From the NCBI GenBank assembly GCA_013339765.2, contig CM023449.1, positions 219,155,055-219,219,054 of the forward strand: a DNA stretch of 64,000 nucleotides, written 5' to 3'. The position numbers and the translations under genes were made by a program. Source of the DNA: Haemaphysalis longicornis (lineage: Eukaryota; Arthropoda; Arachnida; Ixodida; Ixodidae). The notes under the pieces were generated by a model. It worked only from the letters and a program-made list of their open reading frames with translations, did no database searches and was not told the origin of the DNA. Below are positions 10,200-22,100 of this stretch, piece by piece; the first letter of the stretch is position 1; each line of letters opens with the position of its first letter.

Positions 10200-13100
10200 C
10201 TGCAATGGTCACAAAGAGCACAGTTGATGACCGCAGTTACATAGGGAACACTGTAAAAACGGGTTTTGTAATGTCAAGGTTCAACTGTACTGCACGTTTT
10301 CCAGCCATGAACCGAACCAAAGACCCAGTACTGTCTCCTTTGCACCGCAGCCATGGACTGCAGATGGACATTTCACTACCGTAAATGTTGTCTCTAGACG
10401 GCGAGAAGGCAACTTTTCCTCCTTTGCTGACTCCCACAGAACTGTCCACACAGAATGTTTTTACAAATATAGGAATTAAGTGAATAACTTTTAAGTATAC
10501 TCGGTTACAACTCAAGAACGGCACCACCTCATGTAGTGTATCACTCCGCCAAAGCGCCGGACCCGTGACGTCAGTGCGCGCACGTTTTGAAAGGGGTTTG
10601 CTATGAATGCGCGATATCGTCTGCCTTGTCTCACGCAGTTTGTTTGTCGTCACTGGAGTCGTTTATAAGCACATTAAGTCCACAAAATCACGGGAACGGC
10701 TCACGCCATGTTCAAAATATTCCCAGTAATGCCCTAGTTGCGCTGCACGGAGAAACATCCGGCTACGGTGATAAGGCACAGCGGCAACTTCCGGTGCTGT
10801 TCTTAAGTTGTCACCGAGTATAGCTTTCTACATACGACCTATTACCTAAACCACAAAATGAGATATTTCAGGCTGCTCTAAACAAATATTTATTATAAAA
10901 AAAGATGCGCACAAACAGCCCTATATTTTCCTCTTGAGGGCTGTTTCACACAAAAACTAACAGAGCTACATAAAAACTAAGAACACACTAGGAATCAGCA
11001 TTAAAAACTCGACCTACAGTCGAACACGGGTATATCGAATTATTGTCTATATCGAACTCATAAATTATCCCCTTGAAAATTCTGCGTAAAAGTATAGGAA
11101 TTCATACTTCTATATCGAACCGCATTTTTCCCGACATTGGTTATATCGAAAGCCGCGTGATCTGGAAGGTGCTCTTCGGCGGTCGCTGCACCCCCGATTG
11201 AGGTTGAGGAGGATATAGAGGAATGCGCGGGCATGGCGAAGGCTGGCTCGCAAAACTAATCCCCCCTACCGGAACGAATTTGCGCTTGCCCAGTCGGGCC
11301 CCGCTACCGGCCGCCGTAGCGTTAGCGGACGGAGCCCGGTATGCTAAATCTCTCTAGGCACACAAGCCCGAACGCTCGGAAAATGTGACAGTGCGAGGGT
11401 AGGAATGCCCCGAATGCGCACGTCCTTTTTTTTTTTTTTTTTTTCGGCTGCGTACGTTCCCCAGCTTGCCGAAAAAGAGTTTTGTTTTCTCTCTCTCTGG
11501 GTCTGTCTTCCTCCGATGTCATCTCAGGAAAGGGAAAGAGGGAACGAAGGCGCTGGCGGCCTCCTCCTTCTTTTGCATTTTGCTGCTGTTGCTGCTGTTT
11601 GGCGAGTTGTCCCGCACCTTTCGGAGATCACTGTTTCTCTCGGAGATGACCATCGCGAGCGCTTGGAATTGTTACCTTCAAAGTTCTTGTGGTACGTGCG
11701 TGCTGTTCTTCTTTGCGTGCGTGTTGCGCGTGGTGTGCGAAGGCGCAGCGTACTGCTGGAATTTTCTAGTTGTGCAGCCTCGAGAAGACCGAGACCAGCG
11801 TCTTTAATTCATTTCCAGGACGAAGAAGCAGGCAATTTTGTTACACGAAATAAGCGTCCCGTTGCGTCCTGATGCGGAATTAGTTGTCATTCTTAAATGC
11901 GACGATCGGCAAGTGGATCGTCCGCCATAATGTGGAGGTCTCAGAGCCCATATTTTTTATATCGAAATTTTTCATATATCGAACTATTTCGCGATCCCCT
12001 TAGAGTTCGATATATCCGTGTTCGACTGTATACCAAATTTTCATAATCTTAGGTACAATATTAAAGAAAAAGTGTTTTGAGGAGCATCTCCCCTTAATTA
12101 CTACACACATATTCGATATTCAATTTGATATTCGAAGACAGTTTTTTGGCTTATTCATATTCAATTCATGTTTGAAAATTTCAATATGCTCACACCCCTC
12201 AGAAATACCAAACGACTGTCAAAATAACACAGCTGTTATGCCATTCTACATCACTTTTACAGGTTTTGATGAAACTGCGCTCCATTAATTTCAACGTGAA
12301 TGTTGAAATGTCGAACAAACATTAGTTTCAATATATGGACAACCAGATACCCTTTATCTGTTTCTTTCTGTTCTGCGTACTATTTTTCTTTGAGGGTATA
12401 TATTCCGCCACGATGAAATAAACCTTGTTGTTGCTAGTCAGCTGTTCTGTCCTGTCAATCTTCTGTCCCGATTTAAGCGCTGCTGTTCAAATGCTAAGTA
12501 TGTACCAACAAGCCTGCACTACCCCGCTTTTTCATCCCACAAACGCCCAGCTCATGCAGAACAAAAAACCATTCAGCAAGCGGCACACGCGTTCTTCAAG
12601 AGAGCCGACCTTGTGCGGGAAGCCGCTCATGATGATGCTGTTGCGTGCCAGCTCACACATGTCGCAGCTGCTCAGCTTCCACACCTGGGCTGCAATGCTG
12701 TACTCCTCCATCAGGGGCTCCTGCATTGCCACCAAACGCACGAGCTCAGCCCCACGTTGTAGAAAGTAGAGAACACGTTTGGGATTAGCTCTGAAACTCC
12801 AAAACTGGAGCGCGAAAGTTGGCTTTTGCACATCCCTGCACACTAGAAATGGTATGTGATGTCTACAAGGGCACAAAATGATGAATGAAGCACGTTTATC
12901 GTCCCTTTCCATTGCCATCCTTAAAGGAGTCATGCAGACAACATAACATACAAGTTTGCTTTATTTGAAAGACTTCGTGTTTTATAGTGCCCCCAGCGCT
13001 TCTCCGGCAGCAAATTATGCCGCAACCACTTAGAAAGTAATCAATCTAAGTTAAAGTTTTGATTCTCCCGTCAAATGGTGTGTTTCCGTGACATCTGCAA

Positions 13101-16100
13101 TGAAGTCATAACGGTGCATATTAACACTAACATCCACTGCTTCATTCGGCTCTGCAGCTTTGCTTGCCGTAAGTCCTCCCAGGTGGCTGGTCTGTAGCAC
13201 AAGTTACGATCGTTTGAAGTTTGGGCCTCGAAGGCAAAACCGGTCTTTCTGGTTCCCGCTTTCCAGGCCCAAACTTCAAATGGTCATAACTTTTGCTACG
13301 GACAAGACAGAATGATGACGTTACTCTTATTGCACTCCTTGATTTGGGCACAGTTCACCGGCACCTTGTTCAGCTGCATCCCTCCAGCAGTTTTTTTACA
13401 AAAGCTGTCAAAAAATCAAGTGCAAAAATCCAAATAGATTTGGATATAGACGCATTACACAAAAACAAATTTTATATGTACAATCAGAACGAAAAACTAC
13501 ATCTGTCCCTTGATTTTCCACCATCATAACTGCAAAAATGAAGTCTTTTATCAAAGACCCTCGTGCCCCCTTGAGGTGGAAATGAAATGAAATGAATCCC
13601 ACTCCACAACTAGGGGGAACTTCCGCCGAGCCTGGCGGGAGGAGAGGGCGACGTGCCTTGGTGAAGTGGAACTGCAGGGGGTCGTCGGTGGAGAGGGAGA
13701 CGCACAGGCCTCGGCTCAGGTACTCGGGCAGCGGGTTGCGGTGGTAGTTGAGGAAGAGCGAGTTGTTGCTCAGGGGTGACATGGCGATGCCGATCTGTGC
13801 CAGGTAGTACAGGTACTGCAGCACCGGCACCTGCAACGCCACGGAAAACAACCAGGGACTCTTAAAGGAAAGCCTGCGGTCTACCGCCCACACGATCGTC
13901 ATCATCATCCTGTTCGTTCCCATTGCACGACAAAGGCAGGCCCTTCCCATGTCCGTTCTCGACGGTCCCTGTCCTGTCTGGCTTTAATCAATCCTTTGCC
14001 TCCCAATTTTCTGATTTCATCCCTCCATTGAGTTAATGGTACAGAGCCACTGACAAATGTTAACATCTGTTCAATGGACTTCCAGTAATTTATTGAGCTC
14101 GAGTCAACAAGAACCGAGTTGACAAAATGAGTTTTTAACCGGAATAAAGTTGGTGAGACGAGCTCACCAGGGTAGTTTTTAGCCGGAACAGAGTTGATAA
14201 GATGAGCCTGCCTAGAGTAGTTTTTAGCCAGGCCAGAGCTGATAGGATGAGCCCAGAGAGACTAGTTCTTAGCCGGAACAGAGTTGATAACCTGAGCCCA
14301 CTTAGAGAGCAGTTTTTAACCAGAACAGACTTGATAAGCCTGCTTAGAGTAGTTTTTAACCAGAACAGAGTTGATAAGATTAGCCCGCCTAGAGTAGTTT
14401 TTAGCCAGAACAGAGTTGATAAGATTGGCCCACCTAGAGTAGTTTTTAACCGGAACAGGGTTGATAAGATAAGGCTGCCTAGAGCAGTTCTGAAACGGAA
14501 CATAGCTGGTAGGACGAGCCCACTTAGGGTGGTTTCTAGCCGGAACAGACAGGGCTGACAGGAAGGAGGGGCCCACCTTCCTGAGCAGGAGGCCGTGGTT
14601 GATGTTCTCCGAGAGCAGGTACCCTCCCACCAGGTGCTGCACCGGCCCAGCCTCCCCGCAGTGGGGCCGCAGCACGAACAGGTTCAGACCCCTCTTTCTG
14701 AATATGAGAGAGGGAGAGAGAGAGAGACAGATCACATGTGGGGCGCAGTGATTAAACACATTGAGAGATAGCCAATTAGCTCAGAGTGAGATGTTGAATG
14801 CCACATTTTATGTTAGTCTCGATACTTGTGCAGCCATTTTTCTTCATCCTGCCCGACCGCCTCTTATCTCGCCCGTTCCCGGAACGGTTTTTAGCCCTCG
14901 TGAAATCCGACATGCACAACATTCTTAGATGCAAACTTCGGCTTCAGATATTCTTAACAGGGCTTGCACCAATGCGGGTATTGTTCAACAACAGTTAAGC
15001 GATGCCGCATTGTTAATTTGTCAGAACAGTCTGCCAGACAAGCCATATATGCAGCCCAAGTATAGGTTGTATTCGCTGGCGAGACACGCATGCAGGCAAC
15101 CATGTGAGTGCGCCGTCGCTGGTTATGTCGGGCTCCACGGGATGGCGGTACTTGTCCGTGCTAAGCCCATGATGTATGTTGGGCGTTCCAAACGCTACCC
15201 CACTGAACACAAAGTAATGCCTAGACTCCAATGTGAGTGCGAATAATAACACCTCTGTTGACACCACCATTGGGAATCAGGTTGAAACGGAGCAGATGAC
15301 ACACGCCAGTGTTTTTTTTTTCCTGGGGCGAGCGAGCGCAGTAGCACAAGCCGCGCCATGTCCATGGCGCTTCGGTCATGCCCGTGGCCGTTTCCAGTGT
15401 TGCCAAGCAAACAAATTGGCAGCTAAACTTTTCAGTGAATACCATCTATACAGACAATTTAGGATGTGACGCTTGTTGCTAAATGCATTAAAAACCAAAG
15501 AGGGACACTAACTGAAACAAAAATTTTTAGCTCATAATATGCTTGAAGGGGGCATACAAGTTTTTTTAAGCATTGTAAATGGCTGTATGCAATTTTTCAT
15601 AACATCAGACTTTTGTTAAAGACATCTGTGTCCCATTAGCACTAAGCACTAGATGCTCGCACTTTCCACATAGCAGTTCTTGAGCCTACCAAAGCACACC
15701 TTCCTGCAAAACAAAATAAAAGTACCTCGCACTAGTGGGCCACACATATGAATGATCGGCCATGTCATAGTACAGTATACGCCCGTTACAATGGGCCCTC
15801 TTAATTCAGAAAGAAATGTGCACGTATCTGAAGTAAGGTATCCAAACAGGGGGGTATACGAGCGTAAAGTGGGAACTTTGGCCAGTATTGCATATAAATG
15901 CTACAGACAATTTGTTCTTTCTACACGCCTGCAGAATCTCTGCACAGCATTCACCCAGAGTAAAAGAATTTCTAATGCAGCTTTTGAAACTCAGCACCGG
16001 CACTTGAAAAAGGCCTAGCACTTGCGGTCAAGTGCCTAGAGACTCTGCTCTAAAGTGCCCAGAGACTCTAGGTACCTAGAGAGTGCCGAGAGTTGAGAGC

Positions 16101-19100
16101 CTAGAGACTCGAGTGTGGTTGAGCACCTAGAGACTATTTGCTCAGGTGCAGGAATGGGACGGGAATGATGCATGTGTGGGAATAAGAAATACTGAACATC
16201 ACTGAACAAGAGTTCTTAACTACATAAAGAACTGTGATGAGGGAACTGGGTGCACCACTTAGCGTATTTGAAAACGCTGCTCTTCAATCTCACCGAAGTT
16301 GCATTTTTCAGAAGTGGCCTTGTTTTTGACAATTGAGCGGATCGCCTGCTTAGACAGGACTGCAATTATGCCGAATTCAGCCTGTTTTCCGCCATGTTCG
16401 ACAGCGTTAATTCGGCTTAGTTTATCCAACAGTGAAATCAGTTACCCTGCCGCTGGTTGCACACGCACTCACACATACACACAAAAAAAGCCACTGGCAC
16501 TGGCTTGGCTTGGCTGCGCCAACAACCCGTTCTATGCAGACAATGTTGCCAGACATAAAAACTCCATCACCATAATAAACAAAGAAAATGCACATTAGGT
16601 GTTGGTACCACGGAAGTCCGCTATACTCGGTGACAACTTAAGAACGGCACCGGAAGTTGCCCCTGTGCCTTATCACCGTAGCCGGATGTTTCTCCGCGCG
16701 GCGCAAGTAGGGCGTCACTGGGAATATTTTGAGCATGGCGTGAGCCGTTCCCGTGATTTTTTGGCCTTAATATGCTTATAAACGACTCCAGTGACGACAA
16801 ACAAACTGCGTGAGACAAGGCAGACGATATCACGCATTCATAGCAAACCCCTTTCAAAACGCGTGCGCACTGACGTCACGGGTCCGGCGCTTTGGCGGAG
16901 TGATACACTACATGAGGTGGTGCCGTTCTTGAGTTGTAACCGAGTATAGTAACAATCAGTCAAAACAATTTTCGTCTAAAGTTTACTCTGTTGTAGCCGA
17001 TAGTCTGCTTTAGCCGGGTTCGTTATGAATGGAATGGATCCGGCATAAATACATGGGGACCAAGGAAACCAACAGAAATGGTCTGTTCTAAGTGGCAGTT
17101 CATTAATGCTAGATCTGCTGTAACGAGTGTAGGCTGTACACGCAAAAAATATTTTTGATGCAAGCACATACGAGAGTGACCGATTTTTCCAGCAACATTT
17201 GTCAACTAGATAGTACATAACTGACGGGTGTGGCTACCGACACCTAAAGAAACACAGTAAAATTTCACTCTCTCACAGAATCACATGCTGTAGTTCTAAA
17301 CACACATGACCACGAGGCTAGGGGAACAGCCACAACCCTGATACCCTAGGCAGGCATCCCAGTGAGGAACCAAATGTACAAGCATACACTAAGCAGCACA
17401 GTCTCTTCAGAAACTCGTGTGCGGTGCCAGTAAATTACAAGTACTTGTCCTTTGCCTTAACGTTTGCACCAACACTGCTTAGTTGCTTGCAGGGCAGCCA
17501 GCAACAGCAGTGGTGTGCAGCAGCTGGAGTGGTGGCGTAGTAGTATACTCACTTGCGGAAGTGGTTGAGCACGCACATGTTGGCGTACATGAAGTAGAGG
17601 TAGTAGTTGTAGGCCGGGTTCTCCACGTCAGTGTAATCCCGCGGCAGGGGCACGTCCTTGTCGATCATGGGGTACTCGGGCTTGGACTCGTCGTCCACCG
17701 AGTCGAAGCCCGCAATCTGGCAGAGGTTAATTCATTGAGGAGGACGGCAGGGGGAGAATTTCGCTAAACAAAATCTCTGGCATGATAAAAGAAAAAAAAA
17801 AAATGAAGAGGCTAGCAAACAAGCCCTTTCAACACTTTCACTTGGAAAGCCATTCATTTCATTAGCTGCATCATAAGGTAAGAAAAGCGCTTCGGGGCAG
17901 AAGAAAGCATGGGAGGAAGCGTTGCCGCTCTCCTTGCACGCTCTATGCACCTTCCATGCTACGCCACTAGAGCATAGTACCGCGTTCGAAATGCTGCCTG
18001 GTCCGGTACATAACGCCGCCGGATACCACGGGAGGCTGTACTAGATAGGTTGAAGCACGCTTGGTGAGGCTCCCTGGGACACAAACAGCATTTCCTCACC
18101 AGACAAGGATTCAGCAACCCTGTTTGAGTGCATTTGCTAAAAACCTCCCAATAATTATACAATCACACTATCGGCCTTCAGGCACTCGATAGGCATGACT
18201 GCATATCTTTGGGAGAGGCCTTCGTCCTGCAGTGGACATAACCAGGCTTAAGATAAAGATAAAGGCAAGCTAGCAAACTACACAACACAATCCCATGGTA
18301 GAGGAATCACTACTGTTGAGCAAACAAATGACCGCAAACATCATTAAAACACCCAAGCAACTTTCTCTGCTTAAAAATACCCATGAAAGCAAGGAATCAC
18401 CGGGCAACAGCAAAGGGTCAAAGGTCGTGGCTGTCAAAAGAAGTTGTCACAAAACTCACATATTGTAGGAACTGATGCAACTCAGGGTGTGAGCTCGGGT
18501 TGTTCGTGACCTCAAAGAGGGGCACGAAGATGTTCTCAAGGATCTCCTCGAAGTTGCTGACAAGGTTGTTGGACTTGAAGACGTCACTGGGTGACAAAAG
18601 AATTCAGAACTCTGAGAACATGTGATGCAGCAGTTCACAAGTGGACTGATTAAGCACACAACGTACGGAGGACATCCACACCCAGAGATTAAAGGACAAA
18701 GCAGCAAAACAAACAAAAAAAATGGTTGAACTGGTATACATAGTGCCTTCTGTGCGATGAAATGTGGCCTAGATTGATGAATTGGGCATTTTTGGGGTAG
18801 CGATTCAAGCAGCGTTCCTACGGCGTGAAAGAACAAAACATGACCCCGGACTCTCAGTCGGTGGGCAATGACTGAGCCAAAGGACACATCTTCGGGGCAC
18901 CAAAGAACCTGTCATCGAGACTGCACCTTGAATAGTTAATAACACAAAGTACCCACACACGAACTGAATCCAAGTTAATAGAATCCCCCCCCCCCCCGGT
19001 CGATAAATGTATGTGCTTATACCATGTCAGCAAGCCTCACAGCCTGTCCCAGAGCTGCGCGTTTTGGGCCTGCGCTCGCAGACAGCACAAACTGACCAGG

Positions 19101-22100
19101 CCTCTGAAGGCAGTCATTTCTGCAGTGGGCCAAACATTTGACAGCAAAATCCAGCTCAGTAAAAACACTGACCTCAAACTTTTGTAATTAAATGTTGTAA
19201 TCAAATAACACAGCTAGTAGTACATTCCTAAAACTGGTCAGTAAAACCACTGCCTGTAAATGTACAACCACTTGAACAGAGATTTCAGTTTTCAGCAAGC
19301 CTGCCCACGTGCAGCTCTTTTAACGGCATAACATAAAATAGCTTAATTAATGTTGCGTAAAAATGTTTCCACAAAGGGGAAGGAGGAGTGCCAGTGCTTC
19401 GGCCACGTGTGGGCAAGACATGTTCTAAACCCCACTTGCACAACCATAGTTCACACGTTATAATCGGAGACCGTGATGTACAAAAAATGTGTCGCACTTA
19501 CTAGAGTCGGGGCACCTGAACGAGCCAGCGAACGTTGTCCGAGTACATGGTGTTCCGAACGGCCCACTGGGCCAGTTTGTCCCACTCGTTGCGTGACCGG
19601 CCGTAGATGGAGAGTCGCAGCTCTGCGTTCTGGTACTTACTCTCTTCCAGGTCACTCATCACCTCCTGGGACGCAGAACCAAGCAAGGAAAAGGATGGTA
19701 TCAGTGCCGCACTCTCTGCGCCTTTCATTTAAACCAAATTTTAGAAATTTCCTTCACAATCCCTTCTTTACACATCCGCCCTCTCATCCAGACATTTAAT
19801 TTGGTCAGACTAAGGCTTCGGCTATGCTTTAGGCCCATGTTAAGCTGCGCCTAACTTAAAGCTACTACAGCTGTCGTTATAACTCACACCAAGCCACGGA
19901 TGCTTAAAACTGGCAGATTTCGATTCTTAACTTAGTTTAACGCGTGCATTGGCAAAAGTCGCAGTTACACTCCTTCTTTTCAGCGAAAGTAAGAGACAGT
20001 TCTTGTCCTCACGCATTTGTCAACCAGAGGAATCAGCAGAACTTTGAAGCCAAATTATCAGCAAAGGTTAGCGATGAAATCATACCGATACACTAACCGC
20101 ACACAAATTAAGAAAAATCAGGCGTACACATTAGACTGAACCTAGCATTCCAACACGATAAATGTCACACATGTGTTGATAGAGAGGAATTCATCGTACT
20201 AGCGAACATTAAGACAGGGACAAAGCTAAAGAGGAGATGAAACGCACGCTAGGGAGGCTTTAGAATTCACAAACCTTAAGTATCTCGGCAAAATACTGTC
20301 CCCCGATGTAGTTGTCGGTCTTGAGGAATATCTCTCGCAACCTGCTCTCGCCAACAGGGTTGTACTTGGTGTTGAATTTGTCGAAGCGATGAAACGTGTT
20401 CCTATCCTGGTGGCAACAGGCGGAAAAAATCTCAATGAACAAGGCCAGTATTCTTCTATCTACCACCATTTACTTTTTTGAAAAGCTATCTACATCATGT
20501 TACAGAAAGAATTCTGTGACAGCAGTAGCGAATCATTTGCAAACAATAACGAGCCATTTGAGAGCAGGAATCAATCAATTATCAATCACTTTTCATTTAA
20601 ACTATAAAAATTTGTGCTGTTTCATTTACAATACAAAACTACAATGTAAGCTATGAAATACTAAGAAAACAAAATGTACTTCATTCAATAAACGCATTGT
20701 AAACATTTTTGAACTTTCCGTTTATTTACAAGGACTCTTTGGTATTCAATATTTTTTAACCGTGCTTCAAGTAGCATCCTTCAAGGCAACTTCACGAAAC
20801 TGCATCAATTCAAAATGCCTTTTCGACACAATGACAATTTTCTTGCACAGACTGGCGTACTTACTGCGTGGACATCCAGCATGTCGACGCTCAAATCATA
20901 AGCCGTGATGTTCATGGTGCTGAAGACCTAGAAGTCAGCAAGAAAGAACAAGCTTTGGGAATTCGGCTTGTACTTACACAAGGCAATTCACGAGCATCCA
21001 AAGTTAGAGCAACTGTTTTGTGGCAAGGCAAACGCAAGACGTGCGCTTCTTTTTTACAGCATAATGGCAGTAAACAAAATTTTACTGTTGGTGGTTAAAA
21101 ATTTAAAATGGTGATAAAAAATGGTAAAATGGTGGTAAAAAATGGTAAAATGGTTCACCAGCATTTCAAAATTTAAAATGGGGGTAAAATTTCATTTTTA
21201 AAATTTAACACAGGACAGAGAATGAGAAAAGTTCCCAATTGTCAGATAAGTTTTCTGCATAATGGCACGTTCTACCTGTTCCACCCTTGTACAAAAACAC
21301 GCTGACATCGTGTGTTTGCCCTGAAACAATAACTGGCCTCTTCCCTTCGGAGCTTTAGTGGCAAGGGCAAGGCAGTTACACATGCATCAAGCAAAAGAAG
21401 CCATAAAAAAAAAGCAGAAACATGCAGAAGTTGAACCCACTACAAGAACAACAGAGACCCCGGTACTAAGCCAGCAGGGAACACATGAACAAGTGTGCGA
21501 CAACTTCATCGAGGTGAGGGCCAACATTGCGACTGGGGTGTAAAGAGTGGCAGGTTGAGTGGATTAAGTTTTTTTTCTGCTGTAACAACAGCGCTGTTTT
21601 TCCGGATAATCAACATGACCTAAACAAATCCACTAAAAAATAGTGGGAGTCAAACACAAAGCCATAACTGAAGAGGCAATGCGATAGACAGGAATACTGC
21701 GACGTAGGCATTTTTACCATCAAACAAGCGCAGGCAGCACAAAGAAGCCACGAAATTGACAAATTTCGACTCAAAAGTGTGTCCCACGGATGGACGAAAA
21801 TGATGACAAGTGAACGCATAGATTTTGATTGGCTTGAGAAAATAAGTTGAAACACGTCAAATTGCTCCCTGGCGTATTAGTTTTGTGGAGACATCAATGA
21901 ACACCTTGTAAACCAAAATCTAGCTTATTTTAAAGATCCTCTAGGCGGTGCAAACTCATACTGCCCTTCATTACTGCACGCAAAACCAAACAGTTTTTGA
22001 CCTGCACAGTACCGATGTGAAGAACCAGCGATCAACATTATTGACAGCACAGTTAGGCTGCTGTTCCTCCTCTTTCAGCTCAACCAAATTTTCCGCCCAT

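Larger units (their letters stand above)
10200..12609. other. AMP deaminase intron 14 (2.4 kb)
   Basis: GT-AG intron. Holds a TA-flanked MITE (10498-10820) and a Tigger-like element (11017-12028). The remaining sequence is AT-rich without recognisable coding. Confidence 0.8.
14698..17552. other. AMP deaminase intron 11 (2.9 kb)
   Basis: Contains dispersed repeat B copy 1 (15068-15452), a short degenerate tandem motif array (16030-16145) and MITE family A copy 2 (16624-16946). Nothing else recognised. Confidence 0.75.
18587..20864. other. AMP deaminase introns 7-9 (458, 609 and 915 nt)
   Basis: The non-coding parts of this span (18587-19501, 19666-20274, 20407-20864) show no recognisable elements apart from a short C run near 18987. 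Confidence 0.6.

Noticed and set aside
14135..14759. Leucine-rich repeat-like ORFs of 118-147 codons
   Set aside because: They arise from the 45-bp minisatellite and run partly into AMP deaminase exon 12.
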